A stretch of 64,000 bases of DNA from Kushneria phosphatilytica (GCF_008247605.1 NZ_CP043420.1:1798001-1862000); one strand, 5' to 3'; positions 45,559 through 58,097 are shown, counted from the stretch's first letter. Notes: generated by a model not told the origin, from the sequence alone. Translations and numbers: made by a program.

Positions 45559-48450
45559 ATGGCTTTTGACGCTCGTTCATTGACTGACCTGAATCACCGG
45601 GATGCCTTTATCGGTCGCCATATCGGACCCGATACTCGCGCCATCGCCACCATGCTGGATACGCTTGGCGAGAGCAGTATCGCTTCCCTGATTGATCGTA
45701 CTATCCCATCGGATATCCGGCTCAAGGGTGAACTGCCGCTGGCCGGCCCGCGGAGTGAGCAGGAAACGCTCGAGCAGCTCAGAGCCATGATGAGTCAGAA
45801 TCGCGTCGCGCGCAGTCATATCGGCGCCGGCTATTACGACACCATCATGCCAGCGGTAATTGCACGCAATGTGCTGGAAAACCCGGGATGGTATACGGCC
45901 TACACTCCCTACCAGCCGGAAATTGCCCAGGGAAGGCTGGAGGGATTGCTCAATTTTCAGCAGATGGTCATGGACCTTACCGGCATGAGTGTGGCCAATG
46001 CCTCTCTGCTGGACGAAGCGACAGCAGCGGCAGAAGCCATGACGCTATGTCGGCGAGCCAACCGCAAGGCAAAAAGCCGGCGTTTTTTCGTAGCACGTGA
46101 TGTTTTCCCGCAAACCCTCGATGTACTACGTACACGTGCCGGCTGGCAGGATATCGAGCTGATCGTGGATGATGCCGAGCGTGTTGGCGACTATCAGGTC
46201 TTTGGTGCCCTGCTTCAATATCCCGGAGATGACGGCCGAATCATTGATCTGCACCCACTGATCGATAGTGCTCGCCATAATGGCGCCATGGTTGCAGTCG
46301 CTGCTGACCTGCTGGGGCTGACACTGTTGACACCGCCCGGTGAAATGGGCGCTGACATCGTACTCGGTTCTGCCCAGCGTTTTGGCATTCCAATGGGGTT
46401 CGGTGGACCACATGCCGCCTATCTTGCCGTTTCCAACAACCTCAAGCGTTCTATTCCGGGACGGGTGATCGGTGTCTCGCGTGATCGACATGGCGAAGTT
46501 GCCCTGCGCATGGCGATGCAGACCCGCGAACAGCATATCCGTCGTGAAAAGGCGACCTCCAACATCTGCACTGCCCAGGCGCTGCTGGCCAATCTGGCAG
46601 GATTCTATGCGGTTTATCATGGTGCTGAAGGACTATTCACCATCGCCAGTCGAATCCATCGCCTGACCACACTGCTGACCGAAGGCCTGGCACCCCTGGG
46701 TGTTCGACCCGACAACGAGTGGTTTTTCGACACTCTGACTTTCAGCGGGCTGGACCATAATACCATTGAATCCAGGGCCGTGGCCGATAATCGCAACCTG
46801 CGCTATCACGATGACGGACGCATTGGTATCAGCCTCGATGAAACCACTACGGCTGAGGATGTCGCTGCATTGATCCGGATTCTGTCCGGTCATGATAGCG
46901 AGATCGATATTGCTGCTCTTGATCGTCGAGTCATCGAAACTGGCGAAGCGCACATTCCGCTTCCCTGTCAGCGGCAGAGTAATTACCTGACTCACCCTGT
47001 CTTCCAACGCTATCGCAGTGAAACCGAAATGCTGCGTTACCTGAAGCGCCTGGAAAACCGGGATCTTTCCCTGACGCATGCGATGATTCCGCTGGGTTCA
47101 TGCACCATGAAGCTTAATGCCACCACCGAGATGGCACCGCTATCATGGCCGGAATGTGCGCGAATCCACCCCTTTGCACCGCGGGATCAGGTCGAAGGCT
47201 ATCATCGTCTGATTGAAGATCTTATTGCTCAGTTGGCCAGTATCACCGGGTACGATACCGTCTCCATGCAACCCAACTCGGGGGCCCAGGGTGAATATGC
47301 CGGACTGGTAGCCATTCGGCGTTATCAGCAGAGTCAGGGAGAAGGGCATCGGGATATCTGCCTGATCCCCGGTTCAGCACATGGCACCAATCCCGCTTCA
47401 GCCGCCATGGCACAAATGAAGGTGGTGGTCGTGGAGTGTGACATCCGCGGCAATATTGACATGGATGATCTGCGTCGAAAGGCAGCAGAATACTCCGATC
47501 GAATTTCCGCCATCATGCTGACCTACCCGTCCACTCACGGCGTCTTCGAAGCCGATATCCAGGAGGCCTGCCGCATCGTTCATGAACAGGGCGGACAGGT
47601 CTACATCGATGGCGCCAATATGAATGCGCAGACCGGTCTCTGCCGTCCTGGCGACTATGGCGGCGATGTTTCCCATCTCAACCTGCACAAGACTTTCTGC
47701 ATCCCTCATGGCGGCGGCGGCCCGGGTATGGGGCCGATTGGTGTCAAGGCGCATTTGGCACCATACCTGCCAGGACATGTGTATGGTGGCCAAAAGCAGT
47801 TCACTCCCGGGACAGCGGTATCAGCTGCTGCCTATGGCAGTGCGTTGATTCTTCCGATCTCGTGGGCGTATATCACCATGATGGGCGCACGAGGGCTGAG
47901 GGAGGCCAGTGAGGTCGCCATCCTTGGTGCCAATTATATCGCCGAGCGATTGCAGGATTACTATCCGGTTCTCTATCGCGGTGACAAAGGGACGGTAGCG
48001 CATGAGTGCATCATCGATATCCGCCCGATCAAAAATGCCTGCAGTATCGATGAGGAAGATATTGCCAAGCGCCTGATGGACTACGGTTTCCATGCACCTA
48101 CCATGTCTTTCCCGGTCGCCGGAACAATGATGGTGGAACCGACCGAGTCCGAATCACTGCTCGAACTGGATCGTTTCTGCGATGCCATGATCGCCATTCG
48201 AGAAGAGATTCGTCGAATCGAAAACGAAGAGTGGCCGCGCGATAACAATCCTCTGGTTAATGCACCACACACGCAGAGGGATCTCTATAGTGAAGAGTGG
48301 CCTCATACCTACAGCCGGGAATTGGCTGCATTTCCCAGCAATGCCGTCAAACAGGCCAAGTTCTGGCCCTCGGTGAATCGGGTAGACAACGTCCATGGCG
48401 ATCGTAACCTGATCTGTAGCTGCCCGAGTATTGATGAATATCGCGACTGA
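45559..48450 (+). CDS. gcvP: Glycine dehydrogenase (decarboxylating), P protein
   Basis: PLP-dependent decarboxylase of the glycine cleavage complex, 963 aa from ATG 45559. It is a single-chain alpha2-type P protein. The PLP Lys is about K711 in [19 protein letters not shown]-terminal FIGRHIGPD and [13 protein letters not shown] are conserved. The frame is open from 45490 without support. The final codons overlap the start of thpR. Confidence 0.97.
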   Translation: MAFDARSLTDLNHRDAFIGRHIGPDTRAIATMLDTLGESSIASLIDRTIPSDIRLKGELPLAGPRSEQETLEQLRAMMSQNRVARSHIGAGYYDTIMPAVIARNVLENPGWYTAYTPYQPEIAQGRLEGLLNFQQMVMDLTGMSVANASLLDEATAAAEAMTLCRRANRKAKSRRFFVARDVFPQTLDVLRTRAGWQDIELIVDDAERVGDYQVFGALLQYPGDDGRIIDLHPLIDSARHNGAMVAVAADLLGLTLLTPPGEMGADIVLGSAQRFGIPMGFGGPHAAYLAVSNNLKRSIPGRVIGVSRDRHGEVALRMAMQTREQHIRREKATSNICTAQALLANLAGFYAVYHGAEGLFTIASRIHRLTTLLTEGLAPLGVRPDNEWFFDTLTFSGLDHNTIESRAVADNRNLRYHDDGRIGISLDETTTAEDVAALIRILSGHDSEIDIAALDRRVIETGEAHIPLPCQRQSNYLTHPVFQRYRSETEMLRYLKRLENRDLSLTHAMIPLGSCTMKLNATTEMAPLSWPECARIHPFAPRDQVEGYHRLIEDLIAQLASITGYDTVSMQPNSGAQGEYAGLVAIRRYQQSQGEGHRDICLIPGSAHGTNPASAAMAQMKVVVVECDIRGNIDMDDLRRKAAEYSDRISAIMLTYPSTHGVFEADIQEACRIVHEQGGQVYIDGANMNAQTGLCRPGDYGGDVSHLNLHKTFCIPHGGGGPGMGPIGVKAHLAPYLPGHVYGGQKQFTPGTAVSAAAYGSALILPISWAYITMMGARGLREASEVAILGANYIAERLQDYYPVLYRGDKGTVAHECIIDIRPIKNACSIDEEDIAKRLMDYGFHAPTMSFPVAGTMMVEPTESESLLELDRFCDAMIAIREEIRRIENEEWPRDNNPLVNAPHTQRDLYSEEWPHTYSRELAAFPSNAVKQAKFWPSVNRVDNVHGDRNLICSCPSIDEYRD

Positions 48451-49036
48451 ACCCGGACAGCACCGTCTGTTTCTGGCACTACTGCCCGACGCATCCACGC
48501 GTCGGGCGCTGTTACGTCTTCGCAGTCGCGCTATTACTTTCGGGGTTTCGGAGGACCTTCAGGGCACAGGATGGATAGCTCCGGAAAACTGGCACATTAC
48601 TCTGGCCTTTCTGGGGGCATGCAGCGTTGAAGAACGTCAGACGTTAAGCGAACTCGGCCCCGGATTGTTCGAAGATTTCCAGGGCGTTCGGCTTACGACT
48701 CAGGCAATGCAGGGGTTTCCCGAAGCCAAACAGCCCGAGCGCATCTGGGCAGTGACTTTCGCGCCCCTGGCAGGAGAAGATACAGAGCATGGAGCCAGCC
48801 CAGGCTCATGGCGGGAACATCTGTTGAGTTTTTCCGACATTGCCGAACTGGTTCAGGATCGGCACGAGTTCAGCCCCCACATCACCATGGCACGCAGTCG
48901 TCAGCCCATGTCATGGCCGCAGCGAAACTTTGCCATACAGTGTCATTTCGACCGCATTGCCTTATTGGAAAGTATCAACGATCGACGAGAAGGTCGCATT
49001 TATCAATCGCTATCAGTTGCCGGAGCTTCACTATAG
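48434..49036 (+). CDS. thpR: RNA 2',3'-cyclic phosphodiesterase / 2'-5' RNA ligase
   Basis: 2H-phosphoesterase of 200 aa with the two HxTx motifs HITLAFLG (H54) and HITMARSR (about 152). It starts with ATG 48434 within the end of gcvP (17-nt overlap) and its 3' end overlaps the converging LysR gene by 34 nt. The open frame begins at an earlier TTG. Biological role in bacteria is unclear. Confidence 0.88.
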   Translation: MNIATEPGQHRLFLALLPDASTRRALLRLRSRAITFGVSEDLQGTGWIAPENWHITLAFLGACSVEERQTLSELGPGLFEDFQGVRLTTQAMQGFPEAKQPERIWAVTFAPLAGEDTEHGASPGSWREHLLSFSDIAELVQDRHEFSPHITMARSRQPMSWPQRNFAIQCHFDRIALLESINDRREGRIYQSLSVAGASL

Positions 49037-49923
49037 CCATAAAGCGCATTACGGCGTTCCTGGCGGAAATCAGCCAACAACTGCCCATAACGGCGTGGCA
49101 ATTCGCTTCCCTGTCGGGTGACAAGATAGAGCGCTTCATACACCGAAGTAATCAACGGTAACTCTCTGACCTGACGCTGCCAGGGAGACGTTTCCAATAC
49201 CGAGCGCGGCACCACCGTGAATCCGAGCCCCCGGGCAACCGCATCCAGTACCACGCCGACATCATTGGTATACCCCTTCTGGGGAAAATGGCTGATCGAG
49301 CGGAATTCGCCAGCGTAATTTTCCCGCAGCAATTGACTGGCGTTATGCACACCATCGGCATAGTTGACGAACCCGAGCGCCATCAGCTCATTGAGAGAAT
49401 TGCCGCGAAAATCAGCAGGGACCACCAGGCAAAGCGGTTCATGATGCCAGAGCTCGAATGAAAGGTCCGGATGCCGGGATAACGACGTCACAATGCCTAC
49501 ATCACAACGCCCCGCAAGCACGTCCTGAACGATCTCATCGTTGAAGGCAAAATTATAGCTGATGGTCAGCCCTGCATGGATCTGCTGATATCCGAGCGCA
49601 AACGGATAAAAAATCAGTCCGATACTGGCCGGACTGGCCATGCGGCAATCTCCGGTATCAAGCGATTCATCATCAAGTGAATGACGAAACTGCTCATGCT
49701 CGGCAAACAGACGAATGGCATAATCGTAACTGCGTCTGCCGGCTTCAGTCAGAGTAAAGCGACGGCCATGGCGACGCAGCAACGTTCGCCCAAGATATTG
49801 CTCAAGCTTGCGGATGTGCTGGCTAACGCCGGGCTGGGTCATTTCCAGCTTGCGCGCGGTATGCGTAAAGCTACCGGTTTCCACCAGCGTAATGAAGGTT
49901 CTGAAGTACTGGGCGTTGAACAT
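49003..49923 (-). CDS. LysR-family transcriptional regulator
   Basis: 306-aa LysR-type regulator. It has an N-terminal helix-turn-helix (SFTHTARKLEMTQPGVSQHIRKLE, about 18-41), then a periplasmic-binding-fold effector domain ending [12 protein letters not shown]. It is divergent from the yfcL-like gene (177 nt), which could be a target, though LysR genes often act elsewhere. Effector unknown. Confidence 0.88.
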   Translation of the reverse strand: MFNAQYFRTFITLVETGSFTHTARKLEMTQPGVSQHIRKLEQYLGRTLLRRHGRRFTLTEAGRRSYDYAIRLFAEHEQFRHSLDDESLDTGDCRMASPASIGLIFYPFALGYQQIHAGLTISYNFAFNDEIVQDVLAGRCDVGIVTSLSRHPDLSFELWHHEPLCLVVPADFRGNSLNELMALGFVNYADGVHNASQLLRENYAGEFRSISHFPQKGYTNDVGVVLDAVARGLGFTVVPRSVLETSPWQRQVRELPLITSVYEALYLVTRQGSELPRRYGQLLADFRQERRNALYGYSEAPATDSD

Positions 49924-50100
49924 CGGCGCTCAAGTATCACTCGACAGGTTGCGCCAGGGCAGCAACCGCACGATGCGAATCGTCCTATATCAAGGAAAGG
50001 TAAGATTTGCATCATAACAGACTCGAAGCCGCACCGCATGAGCTTCGTTGCTACGCATGTTAGCATCAGGAGTAATCGACAAAACACAAGGTGCCCGATC

Positions 50101-50409
50101 ATGCAGGACCCGTTCGTCGCACGAGCCTATGAACTGAAAAGCACACTGCTGACAATGGAGCAGGAAGCTGGCGACGAGGATCTTTTCTCGATCGGCTACA
50201 TGATTCCACAGCTTGAACTGGTATTGGAGATGGCCGAATACGATCCTGATAATGTCGAAACAGAAGACTTTGATCAGACATATCAGGATTGGCTGGAAGT
50301 CGCTTTTGATCAGGATGGAATGGATCAGTCGGATCGTCATCGTACCAGGCAACTCTGGCAACAGGCGTTGAGTCGCACCCATAACGCCACTGAAGCCCGG
50401 GACCAGTGA
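50101..50409 (+). CDS. yfcL: YfcL-family protein
   Basis: 102-aa acidic protein. DEDLFSIGYMIPQLELVLEMAE, a spacer, then DQSDRHRTRQLWQQAL match the small YfcL family of unknown function. Start ATG 50101 has AAGGTG 7 nt upstream. The frame is open upstream of this without a start signal. Next gene is ppnN, 71 nt later. Confidence 0.75.
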   Translation: MQDPFVARAYELKSTLLTMEQEAGDEDLFSIGYMIPQLELVLEMAEYDPDNVETEDFDQTYQDWLEVAFDQDGMDQSDRHRTRQLWQQALSRTHNATEARDQ

Positions 50410-50480
50410 CAACCCCATACTCATACCGCGCAAAGTGACCTCAGGGGAGTTTGCACGGCCACAAGGACAGAAACAGAGTC

Positions 50481-51857
50481 ATGAACTACCCCGAAAAGCT
50501 TTCAACCACCATTGCGCCGGAAGGCAGTCTGGAGGTGCTATCACAGCACGAAGTCAATCGTCTGCGTGATACCTCTCGCCAGGGCATTCATGACGTTTTG
50601 CGTCGTTGCGCGCTGGCCATACTCAATTATGGCGGCAGTACCGACGACAGCCGGAGTGTGCTGGAGACCTACCATGATTTCGATATCGAGGTCGTTCAGC
50701 AGGACCGCGGCGTGCGGCTCAAGCTGACCAATGCCCCGGCCCAGGCTTTCGTGGATGGGCGTATGATCCGCGGTATTCGTGAGCTGCTCTCTTCGGTGTT
50801 GCGCGATATCGTCTATGTATCCAATGAAATCGAACAGCAGCACCGTTTCGACCTGCACTCGCCGGAAGGTATTACCAACGCCGTTTTTCACATCCTTCGC
50901 AATGCCGGCGTCATGAAACCCTCTCGGGAACCAAGCCTGATTGTCTGCTGGGGCGGACACTCCATCTCGCGAGAGGAGTACGACTACAGCAAGTTTGTCG
51001 GCTATCACCTGGGATTGCGCGATCTGGATATTTGTACGGGCTGTGGCCCGGGCGCCATGAAAGGGCCAATGAAAGGGGCCAATGTCGCACATGCCAAACA
51101 GCGCCGACGTGACAGCCGTTATCTGGGTATTTCCGAGCCCGGAATCATTGCTGCCGAGTCTCCCAACCCGATCGTCAATGAGCTGGTAATCATGCCGGAC
51201 ATTGAAAAACGGCTTGAGGCATTTATTCGTTTGGGACACGGCATCATTGTCTTTCCGGGCGGCGCCGGTACTGCCGAGGAAATTCTTTATTTACTCGGCG
51301 TACTGCTTCATCCCGCCAATGCCGATATTCCCTTCCCGGTCATTCTCACCGGCCCGGCATCCAGCGCTGACTATTTCCGTCGTATCGATGAGTTCATTGC
51401 TTACACGCTGGGCGAGGAAGCACGTCACCGGTATCGCATCATCATTGATGATCCGGTCGAAGTGGCTCGCGCCATGCTCAAGGGTGTTGATGAAGTATCC
51501 GACTTCCGACGGGATAATCAGGATGCCTTCTATTTCAATTGGCGTCTGACAATCCCCGATGATTTCCAGATGCCATTCACACCAACCCATGAAAGCATGG
51601 CCGGACTGCATCTGCATCCCGACCAGGGCACTCATGAACTGGCCGCCAATCTGCGCCGAGCATTTTCAGGTATCGTGGCTGGCAACGTCAAGGAATTCGG
51701 CATTCGCGCCATCGAGCAGAATGGTCCCTTTCAGTTGAACGCCGAAGCAGGATTGATGCAGCACCTGGATGAATTGCTGAAGTCTTTCGTGGCACAAAAG
51801 AGAATGAAACTACCGGGAAGCGAGTACGAGCCCTGTTACACTCTGGCCTCGCATTGA
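50481..51857 (+). CDS. ppnN: Pyrimidine/purine nucleotide 5'-monophosphate nucleosidase
   Basis: Cleaves nucleoside monophosphates to base and ribose-5-phosphate and is controlled by (p)ppGpp in E. coli. 458 aa from ATG 50481. The central LOG domain has GCGPGAMKGPMKGA and FPGGAGTAEEILY (the PGGxGTxxE motif). Flanking N- and C-terminal domains are conserved (formerly YgdH). The open frame from 50451 adds ten unsupported codons. Confidence 0.94.
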   Translation: MNYPEKLSTTIAPEGSLEVLSQHEVNRLRDTSRQGIHDVLRRCALAILNYGGSTDDSRSVLETYHDFDIEVVQQDRGVRLKLTNAPAQAFVDGRMIRGIRELLSSVLRDIVYVSNEIEQQHRFDLHSPEGITNAVFHILRNAGVMKPSREPSLIVCWGGHSISREEYDYSKFVGYHLGLRDLDICTGCGPGAMKGPMKGANVAHAKQRRRDSRYLGISEPGIIAAESPNPIVNELVIMPDIEKRLEAFIRLGHGIIVFPGGAGTAEEILYLLGVLLHPANADIPFPVILTGPASSADYFRRIDEFIAYTLGEEARHRYRIIIDDPVEVARAMLKGVDEVSDFRRDNQDAFYFNWRLTIPDDFQMPFTPTHESMAGLHLHPDQGTHELAANLRRAFSGIVAGNVKEFGIRAIEQNGPFQLNAEAGLMQHLDELLKSFVAQKRMKLPGSEYEPCYTLASH

Positions 51858-51887
51858 TGCGCTAATAAACGAAATCGTGCGGCTGCC

Positions 51888-52286
51888 TCAGGCCTCATCC
51901 CGAGGCAGTCGCCACCAGCATATCACGACATGCAGCAACAGCCCTGTTGTGGTACCGGCGGGTAGCATGGTTGCCCAACGAGGCAACTGTCGAATATCGG
52001 CGCTCAGCTCGCTCCAGATGCTCATGATGGCGCAGCCGATCACAAAGCAAAGCATCAGTTGCATCCCCAGCCGCCAAAGCCGTTGACGCTGAGCCGAACT
52101 CATTCGCCATAAAAGCAGCAGAGAAAGCATCGCAGCACCCACGCATAAACTGATGGCCAGCATCAGGCGTTCGTGGTCGCCCAGTAGCCAATAACCAGGC
52201 ATGGCTGAAAGCATCACCAGCAACAGCCCAATCAACGATGATACGCGCTCGGCCGAAAGCCGTTCACGCAGTCCGGATTGGCTCAC
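51888..52286 (-). CDS. Small membrane protein of unknown function
   Basis: 132-aa protein with four likely membrane segments (about 17-36, 42-62, 75-95, 103-125) and a Trp-rich end. I do not recognise the family. The start is probably GTG 52286, which overlaps the flavodoxin stop (GTGA) and has GGGAAAG 7 nt upstream. The longer frame from ATG 52328 lies inside the flavodoxin gene. Co-transcribed with it. Confidence 0.68.
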   Translation of the reverse strand: MSQSGLRERLSAERVSSLIGLLLVMLSAMPGYWLLGDHERLMLAISLCVGAAMLSLLLLWRMSSAQRQRLWRLGMQLMLCFVIGCAIMSIWSELSADIRQLPRWATMLPAGTTTGLLLHVVICWWRLPRDEA

Positions 52287-52735
52287 TGCAGGCTTTCCCG
52301 AGCAATGGGCAGCCAGGACTCGATCCATGGCAGCGCCTCATCATCCGCCATGGGGGTGCGTGAGGCATCAATTTCCAGCCGTTCTCCAATACGCTGAGCA
52401 CCGCATTGCTGCAGCACGTTATCCAGCTTTCGACCAGCGCCGCAAAAAGTATCGTAGCTGCTATCCCCCATCGCTATCAGCCCATAACGCTGATGAGACA
52501 GATCGGGCAGCTGATTCGCCATATTATCCGCAAAGCGCATGAAGTTACCCGGAAAATCCCCTGACCCCGTAGTGGAGATACAAAATAAAGCGATATCCGG
52601 CGGGGCATTCACAAGATCTTCCAGTTCAGGCTCTTCAAGAATATTGACCTGAAATCCGGCTTGCTCACACAAGGGTTGTGATAGTTCGGCAACATCGAGT
52701 GCGCCACCATAAACGGTCGCCACAAAAATACGCAT
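52283..52735 (-). CDS. Flavodoxin-fold protein, MioC-like
   Basis: 150-aa short-chain flavodoxin. It has the FMN phosphate loop TVYGGALDVA (N-terminal), STTGSGDFPGNF and GMGDSSYDTFCGAGRKLD-type third loop (GLIAMGDSSYDTF). MioC supports biotin synthase and other radical or Fe-S enzymes. Start ATG 52735, inside a frame open to 52771. Confidence 0.85.
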   Translation of the reverse strand: MRIFVATVYGGALDVAELSQPLCEQAGFQVNILEEPELEDLVNAPPDIALFCISTTGSGDFPGNFMRFADNMANQLPDLSHQRYGLIAMGDSSYDTFCGAGRKLDNVLQQCGAQRIGERLEIDASRTPMADDEALPWIESWLPIARESLQ

Positions 52736-52833
52736 GCTGGGCACAGCTATTCGGCTCCTTATTGAACGCAAATCGTCATCGTATCATGACGCCGCCATGC
52801 ATGGGTCGCACTTGCAGGGACAATCAAAGGCAA

Positions 52834-52865
52834 GACGCCAGCGCCAGGAAAGGCTTTCTGGCGTC
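52834..52865 (-). terminator. Putative terminator of the thrS-ihfA operon
   Basis: GACGCCAG (52834-52841) and CTGGCGTC (52858-52865) form an 8-bp stem 15 nt after the ihfA stop. On the minus strand it is followed by a T-rich TTGCCTTTG. The inner loop can also pair. Confidence 0.5.
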
Positions 52866-52879
52866 ATCTGCCTGAAGAG

Positions 52880-53215
52880 CTAAGTCGAAGAGGTATCGGC
52901 AGTCGAATCCGAATGCTGATGATCGTGATGCTCAATTCGATTCTTGAGTTTCTGCCCGGGACGAAATGTAACGACCCGACGAGCAGAAATGGGGATCTCT
53001 TCACCTGTTTTGGGATTGCGTCCCGGGCGTTCGCGCTTGTCACGCAGATCAAAGTTACCGAATCCTGAAAGCTTGACCTGCTCGTTTTCGCGCAGGCAAC
53101 TGCGAATCTCGTCAAAGAAACGCTCCACCATCAGCTTGGCTTCCCGTTTCGAGAAGCCAAGCTCGGCGTGCAGATGTTCGGCGAGTTCCGCCTTGGTCAA
53201 CGCGCTCATGTTCAT
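52880..53215 (-). CDS. ihfA: Integration host factor subunit alpha
   Basis: DNA-bending protein partner of IhfB. 111 aa. It has [49 protein letters not shown] and the DNA-intercalating arm RPGRNP. Start ATG 53215 has AGGG about 5 nt upstream; ATG 53209 is an alternative. The C-terminal tail ([17 protein letters not shown]) is longer and more His-rich than in E. coli. Follows pheT by 10 nt. Confidence 0.95.
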   Translation of the reverse strand: MNMSALTKAELAEHLHAELGFSKREAKLMVERFFDEIRSCLRENEQVKLSGFGNFDLRDKRERPGRNPKTGEEIPISARRVVTFRPGQKLKNRIEHHDHQHSDSTADTSST

Positions 53216-53225
53216 GTTTTCCCTG

Positions 53226-55625
53226 TCAGGCGCTTTCCCCCTGACCTCGCAGGGTAGCTCCGAAGCGATTGGATGCCTCGTTGACGATGGCATCAACCAG
53301 GTGGTTGATTTCTTCATCAGTGAGCGTGCGCGAAGCATGCTGCCAGGTCAACCCCAGAGCAATGCTCTTGTACCCCGTTTCTACTCCGGCGCCCTGATAA
53401 ACGTCAAACAGGCGCAGCTCTCTCAGATGCTCACCACCATATTCACGTACAAGCGCCAACAGCTCTGCTACCGGCAGATGCTCGCTGACAATCATTGCCA
53501 GGTCGCGCCTTACCTCAGGATAACGCGATAGTGGAGAAAACATCGGCAAGGCTGCCTGACGGATGGCTTCGAGCTCAACTTCGAAGACGAATACTCCCAT
53601 CCTGATGTCGAGTTCTTCACATATCCGTGGATGAAGCGCCCCAAGCCAGCCTACCGGCCGCTCTCGATAGAATATCTGCGCTGATTGCCCCGGATGCAGC
53701 ACGGGGTGCTCAGTCGCTTCGAAACGCCAGGCCGAGGGCTGACCGCCAAGAGAAATCAGTGCCTCCACATCTCCCTTGAGATCGTAAAAGTCCACCGACT
53801 CACGGCCCGACAACCACCCTTCCGACTCGCGCGATCCACAGATGGCACCTGCCAGCGTGGAATATTGTTTCAGCGACTCGATATCGCCCTGAAAAACCTG
53901 ACCGATCTCGAAGAGTCGGACGCGTGTTTGTTGGCGATTGAGATTATGCTGAATGGCGCGTAGCAATCCGGGCCATAGACTCGAACGCATGACCGCCATA
54001 TCCGATGATATCGGGTTGGCCAGTTCAGGGGCCTGAGTATCCGGGGTGAGTAGCGCCTGCTGCTCGCGGGAGATGAAACTGTAGGTAATGGCTTCCTGAT
54101 AACCGGCAGCTACCAGATGATGACGCAATCGATCCAGTGGCAGCCGCTCTTCGTGCAGTCGCTTCGGCACCATTCGCGCCTGAGGGGCACGTGAAGAGAA
54201 GCGATTGTAGCCATGAACGCGTGCCAATTCTTCAATGAGATCCACATCCTGGCTGATATCAAAACGCCAGCTGGGCACTTCCACCTGCCAATGACCATTC
54301 ATCAGCTCATTCAGTGACATGCCAAGACGGGTCAGGATATCAACGATTTCATCGTTTCCCAGAGGGCTGCCCAGCAGCCGGGTCACGCGAGCGCTATCGA
54401 GCGTCACCTGCTGAGTGGTTGGCAGGTAATCAGGGCTTGCGATTTCAACAACCGGGCCGGGTTGTCCACCACAGATATCCATCAACAAACGAGTAGCGCG
54501 CTCTAGAGCCAGCAATTGCAATGCCGGATCGACGCCACGCTCAAAGCGATGCGACGCATCCGTATGAAGACCATAGGAGCGTGCTCGACCGGCAACACTG
54601 AGCGGAGCAAAAAACGCCGACTCCAGTACCACATGACGAGTCTGGCGGCCAACACCCGAGCGCTCACCTCCCATGATCCCTGCAATGGCAATCGGACCAC
54701 TCGCATCGGTAATCAGCAGTGTCTCTTCATGCAGCTCAATCGTTTGCCCATCCAGAAGGGTCAGTTCTTCACCCGCCTGCGCCATGCGCACATCGATGTG
54801 CTGATCAAGCTGATCAAGATCGAACGCATGCATCGGCTGGCCAAGCTCAAGCATGACGTAGTTGGTTACATCAACCACGGGATCAATCGAGCGAACGCCA
54901 CTACGCCGCAAGCGTTCCTTCATCCACAGCGGTGTTTCCGCCGTTACATCAATATGCTCGATGACTCGGGCCGCATAGCGCGGGCAGGCACGGGAAGCGG
55001 AGACACTGACATCAAAGGCCGTAGAAGTCTCAGCGGGCACATCGGAAATTTCAGGGAAGCTCACTGCCTGACGGTTGAGCACCCCCAGCTCACGTGCAAG
55101 ACCCGCGACACTCAGACAATCCCCCCGATTGGGCGTCAGATCAATGTCGACCATGGCATCATCAAGCTGCAACCAGCTGCGCAGGTCCTCCCCCACTGGC
55201 GCATCGGAAGGCAGCACCCATATCCCCGGGGATTTCTCGTCGACCAATCCCAGCTCGGACTCGGCACAAATCATGCCATTCGACTCCACCCCACGCAGGG
55301 TAGTCCGGCTGATACGGAAATCACCGGGCAATACCGCGCCGGTGCGGGCAAATGCCACTTTCTGGTTTACCGCTACGTTCGGTGCACCGCAAACAACCTG
55401 CAGATTCTCGGCAGCACCGATATCCACCTGGCAAACACTGAGTCGATTGGCATCAGGATGAGGCTGAATCGATACCACTTGTGCCACAACTACGCCACTG
55501 AACGCACCAGCAACCTGTTCAATACTGTCCACTTCCAGGCCAGCCATGGTGAGCTGATCAGCCATTGCCTGGGCGTCCAGCGTCAGAGGGAGCCACTGAC
55601 GCAGCCACTGCTGTGAAACTTTCAT
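53226..55625 (-). CDS. pheT: Phenylalanyl-tRNA synthetase beta subunit
   Basis: 799-aa large subunit of PheRS. It has an N-terminal tRNA-binding OB domain (about 38-150, [23 protein letters not shown]), the B5 and editing domains, and the ferredoxin-fold anticodon-binding domain at the end ([16 protein letters not shown]). Lies 45 nt after pheS. Confidence 0.97.
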   Translation of the reverse strand: MKVSQQWLRQWLPLTLDAQAMADQLTMAGLEVDSIEQVAGAFSGVVVAQVVSIQPHPDANRLSVCQVDIGAAENLQVVCGAPNVAVNQKVAFARTGAVLPGDFRISRTTLRGVESNGMICAESELGLVDEKSPGIWVLPSDAPVGEDLRSWLQLDDAMVDIDLTPNRGDCLSVAGLARELGVLNRQAVSFPEISDVPAETSTAFDVSVSASRACPRYAARVIEHIDVTAETPLWMKERLRRSGVRSIDPVVDVTNYVMLELGQPMHAFDLDQLDQHIDVRMAQAGEELTLLDGQTIELHEETLLITDASGPIAIAGIMGGERSGVGRQTRHVVLESAFFAPLSVAGRARSYGLHTDASHRFERGVDPALQLLALERATRLLMDICGGQPGPVVEIASPDYLPTTQQVTLDSARVTRLLGSPLGNDEIVDILTRLGMSLNELMNGHWQVEVPSWRFDISQDVDLIEELARVHGYNRFSSRAPQARMVPKRLHEERLPLDRLRHHLVAAGYQEAITYSFISREQQALLTPDTQAPELANPISSDMAVMRSSLWPGLLRAIQHNLNRQQTRVRLFEIGQVFQGDIESLKQYSTLAGAICGSRESEGWLSGRESVDFYDLKGDVEALISLGGQPSAWRFEATEHPVLHPGQSAQIFYRERPVGWLGALHPRICEELDIRMGVFVFEVELEAIRQAALPMFSPLSRYPEVRRDLAMIVSEHLPVAELLALVREYGGEHLRELRLFDVYQGAGVETGYKSIALGLTWQHASRTLTDEEINHLVDAIVNEASNRFGATLRGQGESA

Positions 55626-55670
55626 CTTGCCTCGCTAAACCGGTAACTATGACGCTGACGACTGCATCAA

Positions 55671-56741
<1,071 letters not shown>

Positions 56742-56785
56742 TCACCTCAGCGCTCGGCAAGCTGCCCGATCATCTTCAGGGCGTC

Positions 56786-56819
56786 CATAAAAAACAAGGG
56801 AAGAGTTTTGACTCTTCCC
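56786..56819 (-). terminator. Attenuator-like terminator upstream of pheS
   Basis: On the minus strand GGGAAGAGT-CAAA-ACTCTTCCC (plus 56798-56819) is followed by TTGTTTTTT. It is an intrinsic terminator 95 nt before the pheS start. In E. coli pheST is controlled by attenuation through a Phe-rich leader. The only leader ORF here (ATG 56870, MVALNGSS) contains no Phe. Confidence 0.7.
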
Positions 56820-56869
56820 CTGCAGCCCGTATGGGCTATCGGATCACGAAGATCCGTTCAAGGCGACCA

Positions 56870-57220
56870 TCAGGCTGCTTTTGCCTTTTCGACAATAGCA
56901 GTAAATGCCGCTTTTTCATGCACAGCCAGGTCAGCAAGCACTTTACGGTCGATTTCGATGCCGGCTTTTTTCATGCCCGCAACGAAACGGCTGTAAGACA
57001 TGCCATTGGCGCGAGCAGCAGCATTGATACGTGCAATCCAGAGCGCACGAAACTGACGCTTGCGCTGACGGCGGTCACGATAGGCATACTGGCCAGCCTT
57101 GATAACCGCCTGTTTGGCAACGCGGAAAGTGCGAGAGCGGGCGCCATAATAACCGCGGGCCTGCTTGAGTATCTTTTTGTGACGGCGGCGTGCGACGACA
57201 CCACGTTTAACGCGAGGCAT
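56870..57220 (-). CDS. rplT: 50S ribosomal protein L20
   Basis: 116-aa large-subunit protein. [39 protein letters not shown] is diagnostic. L20 also represses rpmI-rplT translation in E. coli. Follows rpmI by 36 nt. Confidence 0.98.
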   Translation of the reverse strand: MPRVKRGVVARRRHKKILKQARGYYGARSRTFRVAKQAVIKAGQYAYRDRRQRKRQFRALWIARINAAARANGMSYSRFVAGMKKAGIEIDRKVLADLAVHEKAAFTAIVEKAKAA

Positions 57221-57256
57221 AGTTCAACTCCTGACTAAAGAAAAATCCGGTAAGGG

Positions 57257-57451
57257 TCAGATATAAGGCAGCATACGATTGATCAGCTGCCGATCGGCTT
57301 CATGAATCTGCTTCATGCCGCGCAGATGACGCTTACGTTTGGTGGATTTTTTGGTCAGGATATGGCTTCGATATGACTGCTTGTGTTTGAAGCCATTGGC
57401 AGTGCGACGGAAACGCTTGGCCGCACCACTGTTGCTCTTGATTTTCGGCAT
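57257..57451 (-). CDS. rpmI: 50S ribosomal protein L35
   Basis: 64-aa ribosomal protein with [25 protein letters not shown] at the N-terminus. Start ATG 57451; the 18 codons upstream are leader. Between infC and rplT. Confidence 0.98.
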   Translation of the reverse strand: MPKIKSNSGAAKRFRRTANGFKHKQSYRSHILTKKSTKRKRHLRGMKQIHEADRQLINRMLPYI

Positions 57452-57524
57452 GAGATAACTCCGCACGATTTCTTTAGAAAACCCGAGGCCGATGCCCATA
57501 GACACCCGTTAAACTGCCAGCGGA

Positions 57525-58064
57525 TCACTTTTTCCGAGGGGCCAGCATCATGATCATCTGACGGCCCTCCATTTTCGGACGGGACTCCACGGTAGCCAGC
57601 TCCTGGAGATCATTTTCAATGCGCTCCATAAGCCGGCGACCGATTTCCTGGTGGGCCATTTCACGACCGCGAAAACGCAGCGTGACCTTGCCCTTGTCAC
57701 CGTCCTCGAGAAAGCGAATCAGGTTTTTCATCTTGACCTGATAATCGCCCTCATCTGTGCCAGGCCGGAATTTGACTTCCTTGACCTGAATTTGTTTTTG
57801 CTTCTTCTTCTGAGCAGCCTTCTGTTTTTTCTGCTCGAAAAGGTACTTACCGTAATCCATGATCTTGCAGACGATCGGATCGGCGTTGGAGATCTGAACA
57901 AGATCCAGATCTGCCTCAGCTGCCCGATTCAGGGCATCTTCAAGAGATACGACGCCCAGCTGCTCACCTTCATTATCGATGAGCCGAACCTCGTCGGCGC
58001 GAATACGGTCATTGATCGGGGCCCGTTTGTCCTGGGGCCGTCCACGCTGATTATTACGCTTGAT
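57525..58064 (-). CDS. infC: Translation initiation factor IF-3, with AUC start codon
   Basis: 179-aa initiation factor that checks start codons. The ORF from ATG 57860 ([12 protein letters not shown]) is only its C-terminal part. The reading frame continues upstream through the family N-terminal domain ([31 protein letters not shown]). The only start at the right place is ATC at 58064, read I-K-R-N-N-Q. GGAG (58076-58073) lies 8 nt before it. Rare AUU/AUC starts of infC are the known basis of IF3 autoregulation. The gene follows thrS by 33 nt. Confidence 0.93.
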   Translation of the reverse strand: MKRNNQRGRPQDKRAPINDRIRADEVRLIDNEGEQLGVVSLEDALNRAAEADLDLVQISNADPIVCKIMDYGKYLFEQKKQKAAQKKKQKQIQVKEVKFRPGTDEGDYQVKMKNLIRFLEDGDKGKVTLRFRGREMAHQEIGRRLMERIENDLQELATVESRPKMEGRQMIMMLAPRKK

Positions 58065-58097
58065 CGTTAGGTCTCCGTCGTTGAGATGAAACTGCGT

